Position numbers and translations under genes: made by a program. A DNA stretch of 64,000 nucleotides, taken from positions 3,286,001 to 3,350,000 of the forward strand of contig NZ_CP126738.1 in NCBI RefSeq assembly GCF_030246865.1. The letters run 5' to 3'. This stretch comes from Microbacterium sp. zg-B96 (GTDB taxonomy: Bacteria > Actinomycetota > Actinomycetes > Actinomycetales > Microbacteriaceae). A model generated the notes under the pieces. That model searched no databases. It was given only the letters and a program-made list of their open reading frames with translations, and was not told the DNA's origin. This document shows, one piece after another, positions 25,057 through 33,376 of this stretch (the stretch's first letter is position 1; each line of letters starts with the position of its first letter).

Positions 25057-26267
25057 GCGAGGCATACATCGTCGCCACGGCCCGCTCGCCCATCGGACGC
25101 GCGCGCAAGGGGTCGCTCGCGGACGTGCGCCCCGACGACCTCGCGGCGCAGATGGTGCGAGCCGCGCTCGCGCAGGTGCCTTCCCTTGACCCCGCGCGCA
25201 TCGACGACCTGATGCTCGGGACCGGGCAGCCCGCAGGCCGGCAGGGCATGAACCTGGCGCGAATCGTCGCCGTGCTGCTGGGGTGGGATGCCGTGCCGGG
25301 CACGACCGTGAACCGGTACTGCTCGTCGTCGCTGCAAACGACACGGATGGCGTTCCATGCGATCAAGGCGGGCGAGGGTGACGTGTTCGTCTCGGCCGGG
25401 GTGGAGTCGGTGTCGCAGTACGCGTACGGGTTCGCCGACCTGCCGGATGCGGTGAATCCGGTGTTCGCGGATGCCGCGGCGCGGACGGCCGCGCGTAGTG
25501 CGGCGGGGGCGCCGGTGTGGGCCGACCCGCTTTCGTTTGGGGACTTACCCGACCCGTACATCGCGATGGGGCAGACCGCCGAGAACGTGGCCCAGGTGCA
25601 CGGGGTCACGCGCGAGGAGCAGGATGCCTTCGCGGCGCGGTCGCAGCAGCGGGCGGAGACGGCGATCGCGTCCGGGTTCTGGGCGCGCGACATCACGCCC
25701 GTGACGCTCGCCGACGGGCGGGTCGTGAGCGCGGATGACGGCCCGCGGGCGGGCGTGACGGTCGAGGCGCTCGCGGGGCTCGACCCGGTGTTCCGCCCCG
25801 ACGGCACGGTGACGGCGGGCAACTGCTGTCCGCTCAACGACGGGGCCGCGGCGGTGGTGATCGTCTCGGAGCGGGTGGTGAACGAGCTCGGGCTGCAGCC
25901 GCTGGCGCGGATCGTGTCGACGGGAGTGAGCGGACTGTCGCCGGAGATCATGGGGCTCGGGCCGGTGGAGGCGTCGCGGCAGGCGCTGGCGCGGGCTGGA
26001 CTCGGAATCGACGACATGGATCTGGTCGAGATCAACGAGGCGTTCGCGGCGCAGGTGATCCCGTCGGCGCGGGAGCTGGGCATCGACGATTCGCGGCTGA
26101 ACGTGCACGGCGGCGCGATCGCGGTGGGGCATCCGTTCGGGATGACGGGCGCACGGATCACGTCGACGCTGATCAACGGGCTCGCCTCGACGGGTGGTCG
26201 CTACGGCCTCGAGACGATGTGCGTCGGCGGGGGCCAGGGCATGTCGCTGATCCTCGCCCGCGAGTGA
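25053..26267 (+). CDS. acetyl-CoA acyltransferase (thiolase)
   Basis: This thiolase has 404 aa. The nucleophile Cys is in TVNRYCSSSLQTTRMAFHAIKAGEGD near residue 90. The C-terminal catalytic segments are GGAIAVGHPFGMTGARI (His) near 355 and ETMCVGGGQGMSLIL (Cys) near 390. It cleaves 3-ketoacyl-CoA to acetyl-CoA plus a shortened acyl-CoA, the last step of beta-oxidation. It overlaps the acyl-CoA dehydrogenase by 4 bp. The protein ends ARE-stop, where GAG TGA belongs to the first, shortened unit of array E. Confidence 0.92.
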   Translation: MSEAYIVATARSPIGRARKGSLADVRPDDLAAQMVRAALAQVPSLDPARIDDLMLGTGQPAGRQGMNLARIVAVLLGWDAVPGTTVNRYCSSSLQTTRMAFHAIKAGEGDVFVSAGVESVSQYAYGFADLPDAVNPVFADAAARTAARSAAGAPVWADPLSFGDLPDPYIAMGQTAENVAQVHGVTREEQDAFAARSQQRAETAIASGFWARDITPVTLADGRVVSADDGPRAGVTVEALAGLDPVFRPDGTVTAGNCCPLNDGAAAVVIVSERVVNELGLQPLARIVSTGVSGLSPEIMGLGPVEASRQALARAGLGIDDMDLVEINEAFAAQVIPSARELGIDDSRLNVHGGAIAVGHPFGMTGARITSTLINGLASTGGRYGLETMCVGGGQGMSLILARE

Positions 26268-26345
26268 GCTGCCGAGTGAGTATTGCTGCTGCCGAGTGAG
26301 TACTCGTCGCGTCGAGTGAGTATTGCTGCTGCCGAGTGAGTACTC
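26262..26345 (+). repeat. 20-bp repeat array E(plus), 4 full units and one shortened, on the thiolase stop
   Basis: A shortened unit (GAGTGAG at 26262) carries the thiolase stop. Full cores follow at 26274, 26294, 26314 and 26334. Units alternate between TATTG and TACTC endings with two alternating linkers, giving a 40-bp higher-order repeat. Confidence 0.92.
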
Positions 26346-26370
26346 GTCGGCATCCGCTCTGAGGGCGGAC

Positions 26371-26422
26371 GAATACTCACTCGGCAGTATGAATACTCAC
26401 TCGAGGGCGCGAATACTCACTC
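26371..26422 (-). repeat. 20-bp repeat array E(minus), 3 units, on the MaoC stop
   Basis: Minus-strand cores at 26411-26422, 26391-26402 and 26371-26382. The first supplies the MaoC Glu and TGA (26417). It faces array E(plus) across a 25-bp spacer, so both convergent genes end in their own array. Confidence 0.93.
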
Positions 26423-26875
26423 GGCAGCGACGAGGAGCGCCAGCGTCTCGGCGATCAGCGCGGGCTTGCGAGCCCCCTCGATTTCGACGGTCGTGCGCAT
26501 CCCCACCCGCACCCCCTGGGCAGTCTCGTCCGCAGAGGTGAGCTCCGTCACCGCCCGCACGCGCGCCCCCGCGCGCACCGGCTGCAGGAACCGCACCCTG
26601 TCGAGGCCGTAATTCACCGCCATCGCGACCCCGCCCACCTGCAGCAACCCGTCGGTCAGCCGCGGCAGCAGCGACAGCGTCAGGTATCCGTGCGCGATCG
26701 TCCCCCCGAAGGGACCGGATGCCGCCCGCTCGACATCCAGGTGGATCCACTGCCGATCCTCGGTCGCGTCGGCGAACGCCGCGATCCGCTCCTGCGTGAT
26801 CTCGAACCACTCCCCCGTCGCCACGGCCCCCACGACCGCGGCAAGCGACCCCGGCGACGACACCTGAACGCTCAT
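26417..26875 (-). CDS. MaoC-family enoyl-CoA hydratase/dehydratase
   Basis: This hotdog-fold hydratase has 152 aa. The catalytic Asp/His pair is in FADATEDRQWIHLDVERAASGPFGGTIAHGYLTLSLLP near residues 35-65, the R-hydratase motif. It would hydrate an enoyl-CoA to a 3-hydroxyacyl-CoA, working next to the FabG-like enzyme whose stop it overlaps by 4 bp. It is the last gene of the ADH-FabG-MaoC operon behind operator site 4. The protein ends VAAE with the stop inside the first unit of array E(minus). Confidence 0.9.
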   Translation of the reverse strand: MSVQVSSPGSLAAVVGAVATGEWFEITQERIAAFADATEDRQWIHLDVERAASGPFGGTIAHGYLTLSLLPRLTDGLLQVGGVAMAVNYGLDRVRFLQPVRAGARVRAVTELTSADETAQGVRVGMRTTVEIEGARKPALIAETLALLVAAE

Positions 26876-27630
26876 GCCCGCGGCCCACCCGCGACGTACA
26901 GCACCTGACCCGAGATGAACCCGGCATCCTCGGCCGTGAAGAACGCCACGGCCGCGGCCACGTCGTCGGGCGTGCCGCCGCGCCCGACCGGGATCTCCGC
27001 CGCCATCGCGGTAACGAAATCCTCGAACGGCACCCCCATCCGCTCAGCGGTCGCCCGGGTCATGTCGGTCTGGATGAACCCAGGCGCCACGGCATTCGCC
27101 GTCACGCCGTACCGCCCCAGCTCGATCGCGAGGGTCTTGGTGAACCCCTGCATCCCCGCCTTCGCCGCCGCGTAATTCGCCTGCCCGCGGTTGCCCAGCG
27201 CCGAGGTCGACGACAGGTTGACGATGCGCCCCCAGCCGGCCTCGACCATGTGCGCCTGCACGGCCTTGGTCATGAGGAACGCCCCGCGCAGGTGCACCGT
27301 CAGCACGGCATCCCAGTCATCCTCACTCATCTTGAACAGCAGATTGTCGCGGATGATCCCCGCGTTGTTCACGAGGATCGTCGGTGCACCGAGCTGCGCC
27401 GCAATGCGATCGACGGCGGATGCCGCGGCGCTCGCATCCGCGACGTTCGCACCGACGGCGAGCGCACGGCCGCCCTCGGCTTCGATCGCGGCGACGGTGT
27501 CCGCGCACGCGGCGACGTCGAGGTCGAGCACCGCGACGGCGTGACCGGCCGCGGCGAGACGTCGGGCGGTCGCGGCTCCGATGCCGCGCGCGGCTCCGGT
27601 GACGATGGCGGTACGGGCGATACGAGTCAT
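26872..27630 (-). CDS. FabG-like SDR (3-oxoacyl reductase / 3-hydroxyacyl-CoA dehydrogenase)
   Basis: The 252-aa SDR shows TGAARGIGAATARRLA near residue 11, NNAG (ILVNNAGIIRDNLLFKMSEDDWD) near 88, and the active site NLSSTSALGNRGQANYAAAKAGM (Ser, Tyr-x3-Lys) near 140-160. The GRYGVTANAVAPGFIQTDMT segment is typical of FabG. Next to MaoC and a thiolase operon it most likely interconverts 3-hydroxy- and 3-oxoacyl-CoA in degradation rather than in fatty acid synthesis. It lies 30 bp after the alcohol dehydrogenase in the same operon. Confidence 0.88.
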   Translation of the reverse strand: MTRIARTAIVTGAARGIGAATARRLAAAGHAVAVLDLDVAACADTVAAIEAEGGRALAVGANVADASAAASAVDRIAAQLGAPTILVNNAGIIRDNLLFKMSEDDWDAVLTVHLRGAFLMTKAVQAHMVEAGWGRIVNLSSTSALGNRGQANYAAAKAGMQGFTKTLAIELGRYGVTANAVAPGFIQTDMTRATAERMGVPFEDFVTAMAAEIPVGRGGTPDDVAAAVAFFTAEDAGFISGQVLYVAGGPRA

Positions 27631-27660
27631 GCGGGGGTCCTTTCGTCGGGCATGGCAGGG

Positions 27661-28770
27661 TCAGAAGACGATGAGTTGCCGCAGCTCGCCGCCGGCGGCG
27701 AGGCGGTCCATCGCGGCGTCGATGTCGTCGAGCCGGATGCGGGAGGTCACCAGCCGCTCCAGCGGTAGCCGGCCCGCGCGCCACAGCTCGATAAACCGCG
27801 GGATGTCGCGGGCCGGGACCGCCGAACCCAGGTAGCTGCCGATGACCGTGCGCGCCTCGGCGGTCAGCTGCAGCGGCGACACCGTGGCCCGCGCGTCCGG
27901 CGCCGGGAGCCCCACGGTCACCGTCGTCCCGCCGGGTGCGGTCAGCGCCACCGCGGTCTCGAACGCGCGCGCGGATCCGGCAGCCTCGATGACGGCCGGC
28001 ATGCGGATGCCGCGCGCCACGGCATCCGCCGGCGAAAGCGCAGCGACGGCACCCAGTTCCCGCGCGAGGTCGAGTTTGCCCGGCACCGCGTCGACCCCGG
28101 TGACGTCGAGGCCGAGCGCGACCGCGACCAGCAGCGCCGCCATCCCCACCCCGCCGAGTCCGACGATCGCGATCGACGATCCGGATGCCGGGCGGGCGGC
28201 ATTGAGCACCGCACCGCCGCCGGTGAGCACGGCGCAGCCCAGCAGCGCCGCGATCTCCCCCGGCACGTCCGGCGGGACCGGCACCACCGAGGTGCGACTG
28301 ACCACGGCATGCGTGGCGAAACCGCTCACTCCGAGGTGGTGGAACACCGGCTCCGTGGCATCCGCCCCCCGCCGCAACCGGATGCCGCCCCCGACGAGGG
28401 TGCCTGCGTTGTTGGCCGCGGAACCCACCTCGCACGGCAGGCGGCCGTCGGTCGCGCAGCCGGCGCACGCCCCGCAGCGCGGCAGGAAGGTCATGACAAC
28501 GCGCACGCCCGGCCGCAGGTCTTCGACGCCCGCGCCGACCGCTTCGACGATGCCGGCGGCCTCGTGTCCGAGCAGCATCGGGGTGGGGCGGCGGCGGTTG
28601 CCGTCGACGACGCTCAGGTCCGAGTGGCAGACGCCGGCAGCCTCGATGCGCACGAGCAGTTCGCCCGGGCCGGGGTCGGCGAGTTCCAATAGCCCGACAG
28701 TGAAGGGCCGGGATGCCGCGAATGGCGCTGCGGCACCAGACACCTCCAGCACGGCTCCCGTGATCTGCAT
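27661..28770 (-). CDS. zinc-dependent alcohol dehydrogenase (class III/NDMA-type family)
   Basis: The MDR enzyme has 369 aa. The catalytic-zinc region is RIEAAGVCHSDLSVVDGNRRRPTPMLLGHEAAGIVEAVG near residue 40 (Cys, then GHE). Structural-zinc cysteines are CGACAGCATDGRLPC near 95. The NAD motif is IVGLGGVGMAALLVAVALG near 190. It oxidises an alcohol to the aldehyde and feeds the operon's acyl-CoA steps. I chose the ATG at 28770, which has GGAGG upstream and matches family length. Operator site 4 lies 46 bp before it. Confidence 0.9.
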   Translation of the reverse strand: MQITGAVLEVSGAAAPFAASRPFTVGLLELADPGPGELLVRIEAAGVCHSDLSVVDGNRRRPTPMLLGHEAAGIVEAVGAGVEDLRPGVRVVMTFLPRCGACAGCATDGRLPCEVGSAANNAGTLVGGGIRLRRGADATEPVFHHLGVSGFATHAVVSRTSVVPVPPDVPGEIAALLGCAVLTGGGAVLNAARPASGSSIAIVGLGGVGMAALLVAVALGLDVTGVDAVPGKLDLARELGAVAALSPADAVARGIRMPAVIEAAGSARAFETAVALTAPGGTTVTVGLPAPDARATVSPLQLTAEARTVIGSYLGSAVPARDIPRFIELWRAGRLPLERLVTSRIRLDDIDAAMDRLAAGGELRQLIVF

Positions 28771-28816
28771 CCGAACCTCCTCGTTCGCCTGCGGCCGCCC
28801 CATCGGGCGATGCCAG

Positions 28817-28836
28817 CATACCGACTGCGCGGTATG
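28817..28836. promoter_or_regulatory. TetR-type operator, site 4 of 4 (ADH operon)
   Basis: CATACCGACTGCGCGGTATG, with perfect CATACCG/CGGTATG arms. It lies 46 bp upstream of the alcohol dehydrogenase start and next to array F. Confidence 0.8.
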
Positions 28837-28846
28837 TCGCCGGCAC

Positions 28847-28918
28847 GAATACTCACTCGGCAGCACGAATACTCACTCGGCAGCGCGAATACTCACTCGG
28901 CAGCACCAATACTCACTC
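28847..28918 (-). repeat. 20-bp repeat array F, 4 units
   Basis: Minus-strand cores at 28847, 28867, 28887 and 28907 (the last with one change), 20 bp apart with near-constant linkers. It lies 64 bp past the hspR stop, beyond a terminator. Its orientation fits the 3'-end rule for hspR but it carries no stop codon of a recognised gene. Confidence 0.9.
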
Positions 28919-28934
28919 GGCAGCTACGCACGCA

Positions 28935-28964
28935 GACGGCCCCCCGCACACGCGAGGGGCCGTC
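28935..28964 (-). terminator. terminator of the dnaK-hspR operon
   Basis: A perfect 9-bp stem GACGGCCCC / GGGGCCGTC with an inner CGC/GCG extension lies 17 bp past the hspR stop. It is GC-rich and lacks a long T-run, as usual in this group. Confidence 0.75.
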
Positions 28965-28981
28965 GTACCGGGTGAGTCGGC

Positions 28982-29425
28982 TCAGTCGTGCTGGTCGTCG
29001 TCCGGATGCCGCGGGCGCCACAGCACGATGTCGGTGGCGCGGCGCACCCGCTTGCCGTGGCGCAGCGTGACCACCCCGCCGCTGGGGCCGGCGGCGAACA
29101 CGCGGGCGCCGGGGCGGTTCTCGATCTCCGCGCGCACGCGGTGCTCGAGGTCGCGCACCTGGCGGCGTAGATCCCGCACCTGGTTCTCCAGCTCGATGAT
29201 GCGCGAGATGGCCGGCAGGCTCATGCCCTCCGCAGACAGGCGTGCCACTTCGCGCAACTGTGCCACGTGGCGCGTGGAATACCGGCGTGACCCGCCCCGC
29301 GTGCGATCGGGCACCACGAGGCCGATGCGGTCGTACTGGCGGAGGGTCTGCGGATGCATGCCCGCCAGTTCCGCGGCGACCGCGATCGCGAAGATCGGGC
29401 TGTCCTCGTCGACCTGGTCGTTCAC
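28982..29425 (-). CDS. hspR: heat-shock repressor HspR (MerR family)
   Basis: The regulator has 147 aa. A MerR helix-turn-helix lies at about 10-60 (IFAIAVAAELAGMHPQTLRQYDRIGLVVPDRTRGGSRRYSTRHVAQL), followed by a coiled-coil (ELENQVRDLRRQVRDLEHRV) and a basic tail with WRPRHPDDD. HspR binds HAIR sites with DnaK as co-repressor and shuts off dnaK and clpB after heat stress. HAIR sites are present before dnaK and clpB here. The GTG at 29425 has GGAGGTGAG before it. It is the last gene of the dnaK operon, 24 bp after dnaJ. Confidence 0.93.
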   Translation of the reverse strand: MNDQVDEDSPIFAIAVAAELAGMHPQTLRQYDRIGLVVPDRTRGGSRRYSTRHVAQLREVARLSAEGMSLPAISRIIELENQVRDLRRQVRDLEHRVRAEIENRPGARVFAAGPSGGVVTLRHGKRVRRATDIVLWRPRHPDDDQHD

Positions 29426-29449
29426 GCGCTCACCTCCCCCGCCGAGCAC

Positions 29450-30445
29450 CTATCCGCGCGCCTTCTGCATGAGATCCGCGCGCGGGTTCTCCTTGGGCTC
29501 GAGTTCGTGGAAGCGTTCGAGGGCTTCCCTCGCCTCGCCCTCCAGGTGCGCCGGCACTGCGATCTGCACCTCGGCGAGCAGGTCACCGGTGCCTTTCGCG
29601 GTGGCAACGCCCCGCCCCTTGACGCGCAGCACGCGCCCGGAGGGCGTGCCGGGTGCGACGCGCAACTTCACGGGGTCGCCCCCGAGCGTCGGCACCTCGA
29701 TGGTCGCCCCGAGCACGGCTTCGGTGAAGGTCACCGGCACGGTGACGCGCAGGTTCAGACCCTCCCGGGTGAACACCGGGTGCGGACGCACCGCAACGGT
29801 CACCACGATGTCGCCGTTCTCACCGCCGTCGAGCGACGGGCGCCCCCGACCGCGCAGCCGGATCTTCTGCCCGTCCTTCACGCCCGCGGGGATCTTGACC
29901 TTGAACGGCTTGCCGTCCTCCCCTGCCAGGGTGATCGTCTCGCCCTTGGTCGCGGTGACGAAGTCGATCGTCGTGCGTGCCGTGACGTCGCTGCCCTTGG
30001 TGGGACCGCCGAATCCACGGAACCCGCCGGAGGTCTGGCCGAACCGGCCGGAGCCGAACCTGCCGCCCTGCTGCTGGTTGAACATCGAGAAGATGTCGTC
30101 GAAGTCCTCGGTGGACTGGGTGCGCGGACCGCCCCGGCCCTGACCGAACATGCTGAAGACGTCTTCGAAGCCGCCGGCGCCCTGCCCGCTCGCCGTGAAG
30201 CGAGCACCAGACCCCATCGCGCGGATCTGGTCGTACTCGGCACGCTGCTCGGCGTCGCTCAGCACGGCATACGCCTCACTGACCTCTTTGAACTTCGCCT
30301 CCGCCGCAGCATCACCCTGATTGGAATCAGGGTGATACTTGCGTGCCAGCTTGCGGTACGTCTTCTTCAGATCGGCATCGCTGACGTCCTTGCTCACGCC
30401 GAGGACGGAGTAGAAGTCCTTATCGAACCAGTCTTGACTCGCCAT
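29450..30445 (-). CDS. dnaJ: DnaJ-family co-chaperone without zinc finger
   Basis: The Hsp40 protein has 331 aa. The J domain is residues 8-75, with the HPD motif in KLARKYHPDSNQG. A Gly/Phe-rich linker with Met-rich SMFGQ/SMFNQQQ blocks spans about 85-150. Two C-terminal beta-barrel domains follow (KGETITLAGEDGKPFKVKIPAGVKDGQKIRLRGRG). There is no CxxCxGxG zinc finger, and in fact no Cys at all, so it is a class B/CbpA-like DnaJ. It delivers substrates to DnaK and stimulates its ATPase. It lies 13 bp downstream of grpE. Confidence 0.92.
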   Translation of the reverse strand: MASQDWFDKDFYSVLGVSKDVSDADLKKTYRKLARKYHPDSNQGDAAAEAKFKEVSEAYAVLSDAEQRAEYDQIRAMGSGARFTASGQGAGGFEDVFSMFGQGRGGPRTQSTEDFDDIFSMFNQQQGGRFGSGRFGQTSGGFRGFGGPTKGSDVTARTTIDFVTATKGETITLAGEDGKPFKVKIPAGVKDGQKIRLRGRGRPSLDGGENGDIVVTVAVRPHPVFTREGLNLRVTVPVTFTEAVLGATIEVPTLGGDPVKLRVAPGTPSGRVLRVKGRGVATAKGTGDLLAEVQIAVPAHLEGEAREALERFHELEPKENPRADLMQKARG

Positions 30446-30458
30446 CGATGCCCCCGTC

Positions 30459-31085
30459 CTACTCGGCCGGAACCGCGACGACGACCTTCGCCGGACGCAG
30501 CTCGGTCGTGCCCAGCCGGTAGCCGATCTCGACGACCTCGAGGATCGTCGGATCGGTCGTGCCGGGGGTCGGCGCCTGGAAGATCGCCTCGTGCTGCTGC
30601 GGGTCGAACACGTCGCCCGCCTCGCCGTAGCGTTCCACGCCCAGCTTGCTCACGATCCCGCGCAGCTTGTCGGCGACCGCCGACAGCACACTGCCCTCGG
30701 TGAGGTCGCCGTGCTTCTCGGCGCGGTCGAGATCGTCGAGCACCGGCAGCAGGCTCCGGGCCACGGAACCGCGTGCCCGCTCCAATTCGACCTCGCGCTG
30801 CTCCTCGGTACGACGCCGGTAGTTGGCGTACTCGGCCTGCACCCGCTTGAGATCCACCAGCAGGTCGGGCTCGGCACCCGACTGCGCCGGTGCATCGGCA
30901 GCGGCGGCATCCGCGGACTGCGCCGCGGCCAGGATGTCTTCGATGGTCAGTTCGGGTTCGCCGTCGCCGTCCGCAGCGGATGCCGCGGGCTCAGCCCCCT
31001 GCGACTCGGGGTCGGAGGCCTGAGCCTCCGACCCCTTGTCACCGGGGACCTCGTCGATCGGTTCTTCGAAGTCCTTGTCGGTCAT
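30459..31085 (-). CDS. grpE: nucleotide exchange factor GrpE
   Basis: The product has 208 aa. It has an acidic, Ala/Asp/Glu-rich N-terminal 70 residues, then the long dimer helix (LLVDLKRVQAEYANYRRRTEEQREVELERARG). The compact C-terminal beta domain carries QHEAIFQAPTPGTTDPTILEVVEIGYRLGTTELRPAKVVVA. It releases ADP from DnaK. It lies 11 bp downstream of dnaK in the same operon. Confidence 0.95.
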   Translation of the reverse strand: MTDKDFEEPIDEVPGDKGSEAQASDPESQGAEPAASAADGDGEPELTIEDILAAAQSADAAAADAPAQSGAEPDLLVDLKRVQAEYANYRRRTEEQREVELERARGSVARSLLPVLDDLDRAEKHGDLTEGSVLSAVADKLRGIVSKLGVERYGEAGDVFDPQQHEAIFQAPTPGTTDPTILEVVEIGYRLGTTELRPAKVVVAVPAE

Positions 31086-31096
31086 GTCTGAGATCT

Positions 31097-32965
31097 CTAC
31101 TTCTTCTCGTCCTCGTCGTCGACAACCTCGGCGTCGATGACGTCCTCCTCGGGGTTCGGCACTTCGCCGTTGCCCGGGTCGGTCGCCGCCGGGTCAGGGT
31201 TCTGGCCCTGAGCCTGGCCCGAGGCGTAGATCGCCTCGCCCAGCTTGCCCTGCGACTGGCTGAGCTTGTCGAACGCGGTCTTCACGGCGTCGTCGTCATC
31301 GCCGGCCAGAGCCGTCTTCAGAGCGTCGACGTCACCCTGCACATCCGACTTGACGTCGGCGGGCAGCTTGTCGTCGTTGTCCTTGATGAGCTTCTCGATG
31401 GAGTAGGCCAGCGTCTCGGCCTGGTTGCGGGTCTCGGCGGACTCGCGGCGCTTCTTGTCCTCGGCCGCGTGCTCCTCGGCCTCGCGCACCATGCGGTCGA
31501 TGTCTTCCTTCGGCAGCGACGAGCCGCCGGTGATCGTCATCGACTGCTCCTTGCCGGTGCCCTTGTCCTTGGCGGACACGTGCACGATGCCGTTCGCGTC
31601 GATGTCGAAGGTGACCTCGACCTGCGGGATGCCACGGGGAGCCGGCGCGATGCCGGTGAGCTCGAAGGTGCCCAGCGGCTTGTTGTCGCGGGTGAACTCG
31701 CGCTCGCCCTGGAAGACCTGGATCGCCACGGACGGCTGGTTGTCGTCTGCCGTGGTGAAGGTCTCGCTGCGCTTGGTCGGGATCGCGGTGTTGCGCTCGA
31801 TGAGCTTGGTCATGATGCCGCCCTTGGTCTCGATGCCGAGGCTCAGGGGGGTGACATCGATCAGCAGCACATCCTTGCGCTCGCCCTTGAGGACGCCGGC
31901 CTGCAGGGCGGCGCCCACGGCGACGACCTCGTCAGGGTTGACGCCCTTGTTGGGCTCCTTGCCGGTCTCCTGCTTCACCAGCTCCGAAACGGCGGGCATG
32001 CGGGTGGAGCCACCCACGAGCACGACGTGGTCGATGTCGCCCACCTTGATGCCGGCTTCGCGGATGACGTCCTCGAAGGGCTTCTTGGTGCGGTCGAGCA
32101 GGTCCTTGGTGAGGTCCTCGAACTTGGCGCGCGTGATCGTCTCCGACAGCGAGACGGGGCCCGAGTCGGTCAGCGACAGGTAGGGCAGGTTGATGCTGGT
32201 CGAGGTGGAGCTGGAGAGTTCCTTCTTGGCCTGCTCTGCGGCTTCCTTCAGACGCTGCAGCGCGATCTTGTCGCCCGAGACGTCGACACCGGTGGTGTCC
32301 TTGAACTGCTTGATGAGGAAGTCGACCAGACGCTGGTCCCAGTCGTCGCCACCGAGGCGGTTGTCACCGGCGGTGGAGCGCACCTGGATGGTGGAGAAGT
32401 CGTCGTCCTTGCCCACCTCGAGCAGGGACACGTCGAACGTGCCGCCACCGAGGTCGAACACGAGGATGAGCTCGTCTTCCTTGCCGCGGTCCAGGCCATA
32501 GGCCAGGGCGGCAGCGGTGGGCTCGTTGATGATGCGCAGCACGTTCAGGCCCGCGATCTCACCGGCCTCCTTCGTGGCCTGACGCTCGGCGTCGTTGAAG
32601 TACGCGGGAACGGTGACCACGGCATCCGTGACGGTGTCACCCAGGTACTGCTCGGCGTCCCGCTTGAGCTTCTGCAGGATGCGGGCCGAGATCTCCTGCG
32701 GCGTGTACGCCTTGCCGTCGATCGACTGCGTCTTCCAGTCGGTGCCCATGTGGCGCTTGACGGAGGTGATGGTGCGGTCCACGTTCGTGACGGCCTGGCG
32801 CTTGGCCGTTTCACCGACGAGCACCTCACCGTCCTTGGTGAATGCGACGACCGACGGGGTCGTGCGGAAGCCCTCGGCGTTTGCGATGACCTTCGGTTCG
32901 CCGCCCTCAAGGACGCTGACGACCGAGTTGGTCGTTCCGAGGTCGATTCCCACTGCACGTGCCAT
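31097..32965 (-). CDS. dnaK: molecular chaperone DnaK (Hsp70)
   Basis: The 622-aa protein has the full Hsp70 layout. The nucleotide domain starts [20 protein letters not shown] and continues with [15 protein letters not shown] and [17 protein letters not shown]. The substrate domain contains [18 protein letters not shown] helical lid and an acidic tail ending VVDDEDEKK complete it. It folds and protects proteins and acts with ClpB. First gene of dnaK-grpE-dnaJ-hspR, with GAAGGAG before the ATG and two HAIR sites 48 and 101 bp upstream. Confidence 0.98.
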   Translation of the reverse strand: MARAVGIDLGTTNSVVSVLEGGEPKVIANAEGFRTTPSVVAFTKDGEVLVGETAKRQAVTNVDRTITSVKRHMGTDWKTQSIDGKAYTPQEISARILQKLKRDAEQYLGDTVTDAVVTVPAYFNDAERQATKEAGEIAGLNVLRIINEPTAAALAYGLDRGKEDELILVFDLGGGTFDVSLLEVGKDDDFSTIQVRSTAGDNRLGGDDWDQRLVDFLIKQFKDTTGVDVSGDKIALQRLKEAAEQAKKELSSSTSTSINLPYLSLTDSGPVSLSETITRAKFEDLTKDLLDRTKKPFEDVIREAGIKVGDIDHVVLVGGSTRMPAVSELVKQETGKEPNKGVNPDEVVAVGAALQAGVLKGERKDVLLIDVTPLSLGIETKGGIMTKLIERNTAIPTKRSETFTTADDNQPSVAIQVFQGEREFTRDNKPLGTFELTGIAPAPRGIPQVEVTFDIDANGIVHVSAKDKGTGKEQSMTITGGSSLPKEDIDRMVREAEEHAAEDKKRRESAETRNQAETLAYSIEKLIKDNDDKLPADVKSDVQGDVDALKTALAGDDDDAVKTAFDKLSQSQGKLGEAIYASGQAQGQNPDPAATDPGNGEVPNPEEDVIDAEVVDDEDEKK

Positions 32966-33012
32966 GTGTGTTTCTCCTTCGTGTGGATCTGAAAATCTCG
33001 GGGCGACGTCAA

Positions 33013-33033
33013 CCTGAGTCGCGATGGCTCAAG
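33013..33033. promoter_or_regulatory. HAIR operator 1 of dnaK
   Basis: On the minus strand CTTGAGC, 7 bp, ACTCAGG, against the consensus CTTGAGT-N7-ACTCAAG (two mismatches). It is 48 bp upstream of the dnaK start. Confidence 0.82.
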
Positions 33034-33065
33034 GATACGCGACAGGGTTTCCGATGTCAATCGAA

Positions 33066-33086
33066 CTTGAGTCGTGAGGTGTCAAG
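33066..33086. promoter_or_regulatory. HAIR operator 2 of dnaK
   Basis: CTTGAGT, 7 bp, TGTCAAG: the left arm is perfect and the right has two mismatches. It is 33 bp from HAIR 1, so two HspR dimers could bind side by side over the promoter. Confidence 0.8.
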
Positions 33087-33376
33087 TTTGGCGGGCGGAT
33101 GCCGATGATGAGCAGCCGTAGAGAGGGGTCACGGCGGCCGGTTGGCCCAGACTCGACCTTTTCTTGGGGGTTCCTTGAGGTTCGCGGGTCGTGGCTTCTC
33201 AGCTCAGCCGACGTTGCCCCGATCTTGCGGGTTGCTCGCACAGAAGCGGCACGGGTCTTGCGGTCAGCGGCGAAAACTAGGCAATGCCCAAGCCGACAGG
33301 TTCACGTCGGCGTGCCGGGCCCACAAACCCCTCATCCCGAAAACTGCGGCACCGAGCCGCTACGAAGGAAGACATC
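33087..33376. other. gene-free stretch between dnaK and the SipW-cargo gene
   Basis: About 290 bp with no credible gene. It must hold the promoter of the plus-strand cargo gene, but I see no convincing -35/-10 pair. A small hairpin (GCCGAC / GTCGGC, 33292-33311) lies in the probable leader. GAAGGA just before 33377 is the ribosome site of the cargo gene. Confidence 0.55.

Noticed and set aside
30890..32992. Long plus-strand frame (700 codons) opposite dnaK
   Set aside because: Antisense shadow of dnaK with no recognisable domain.
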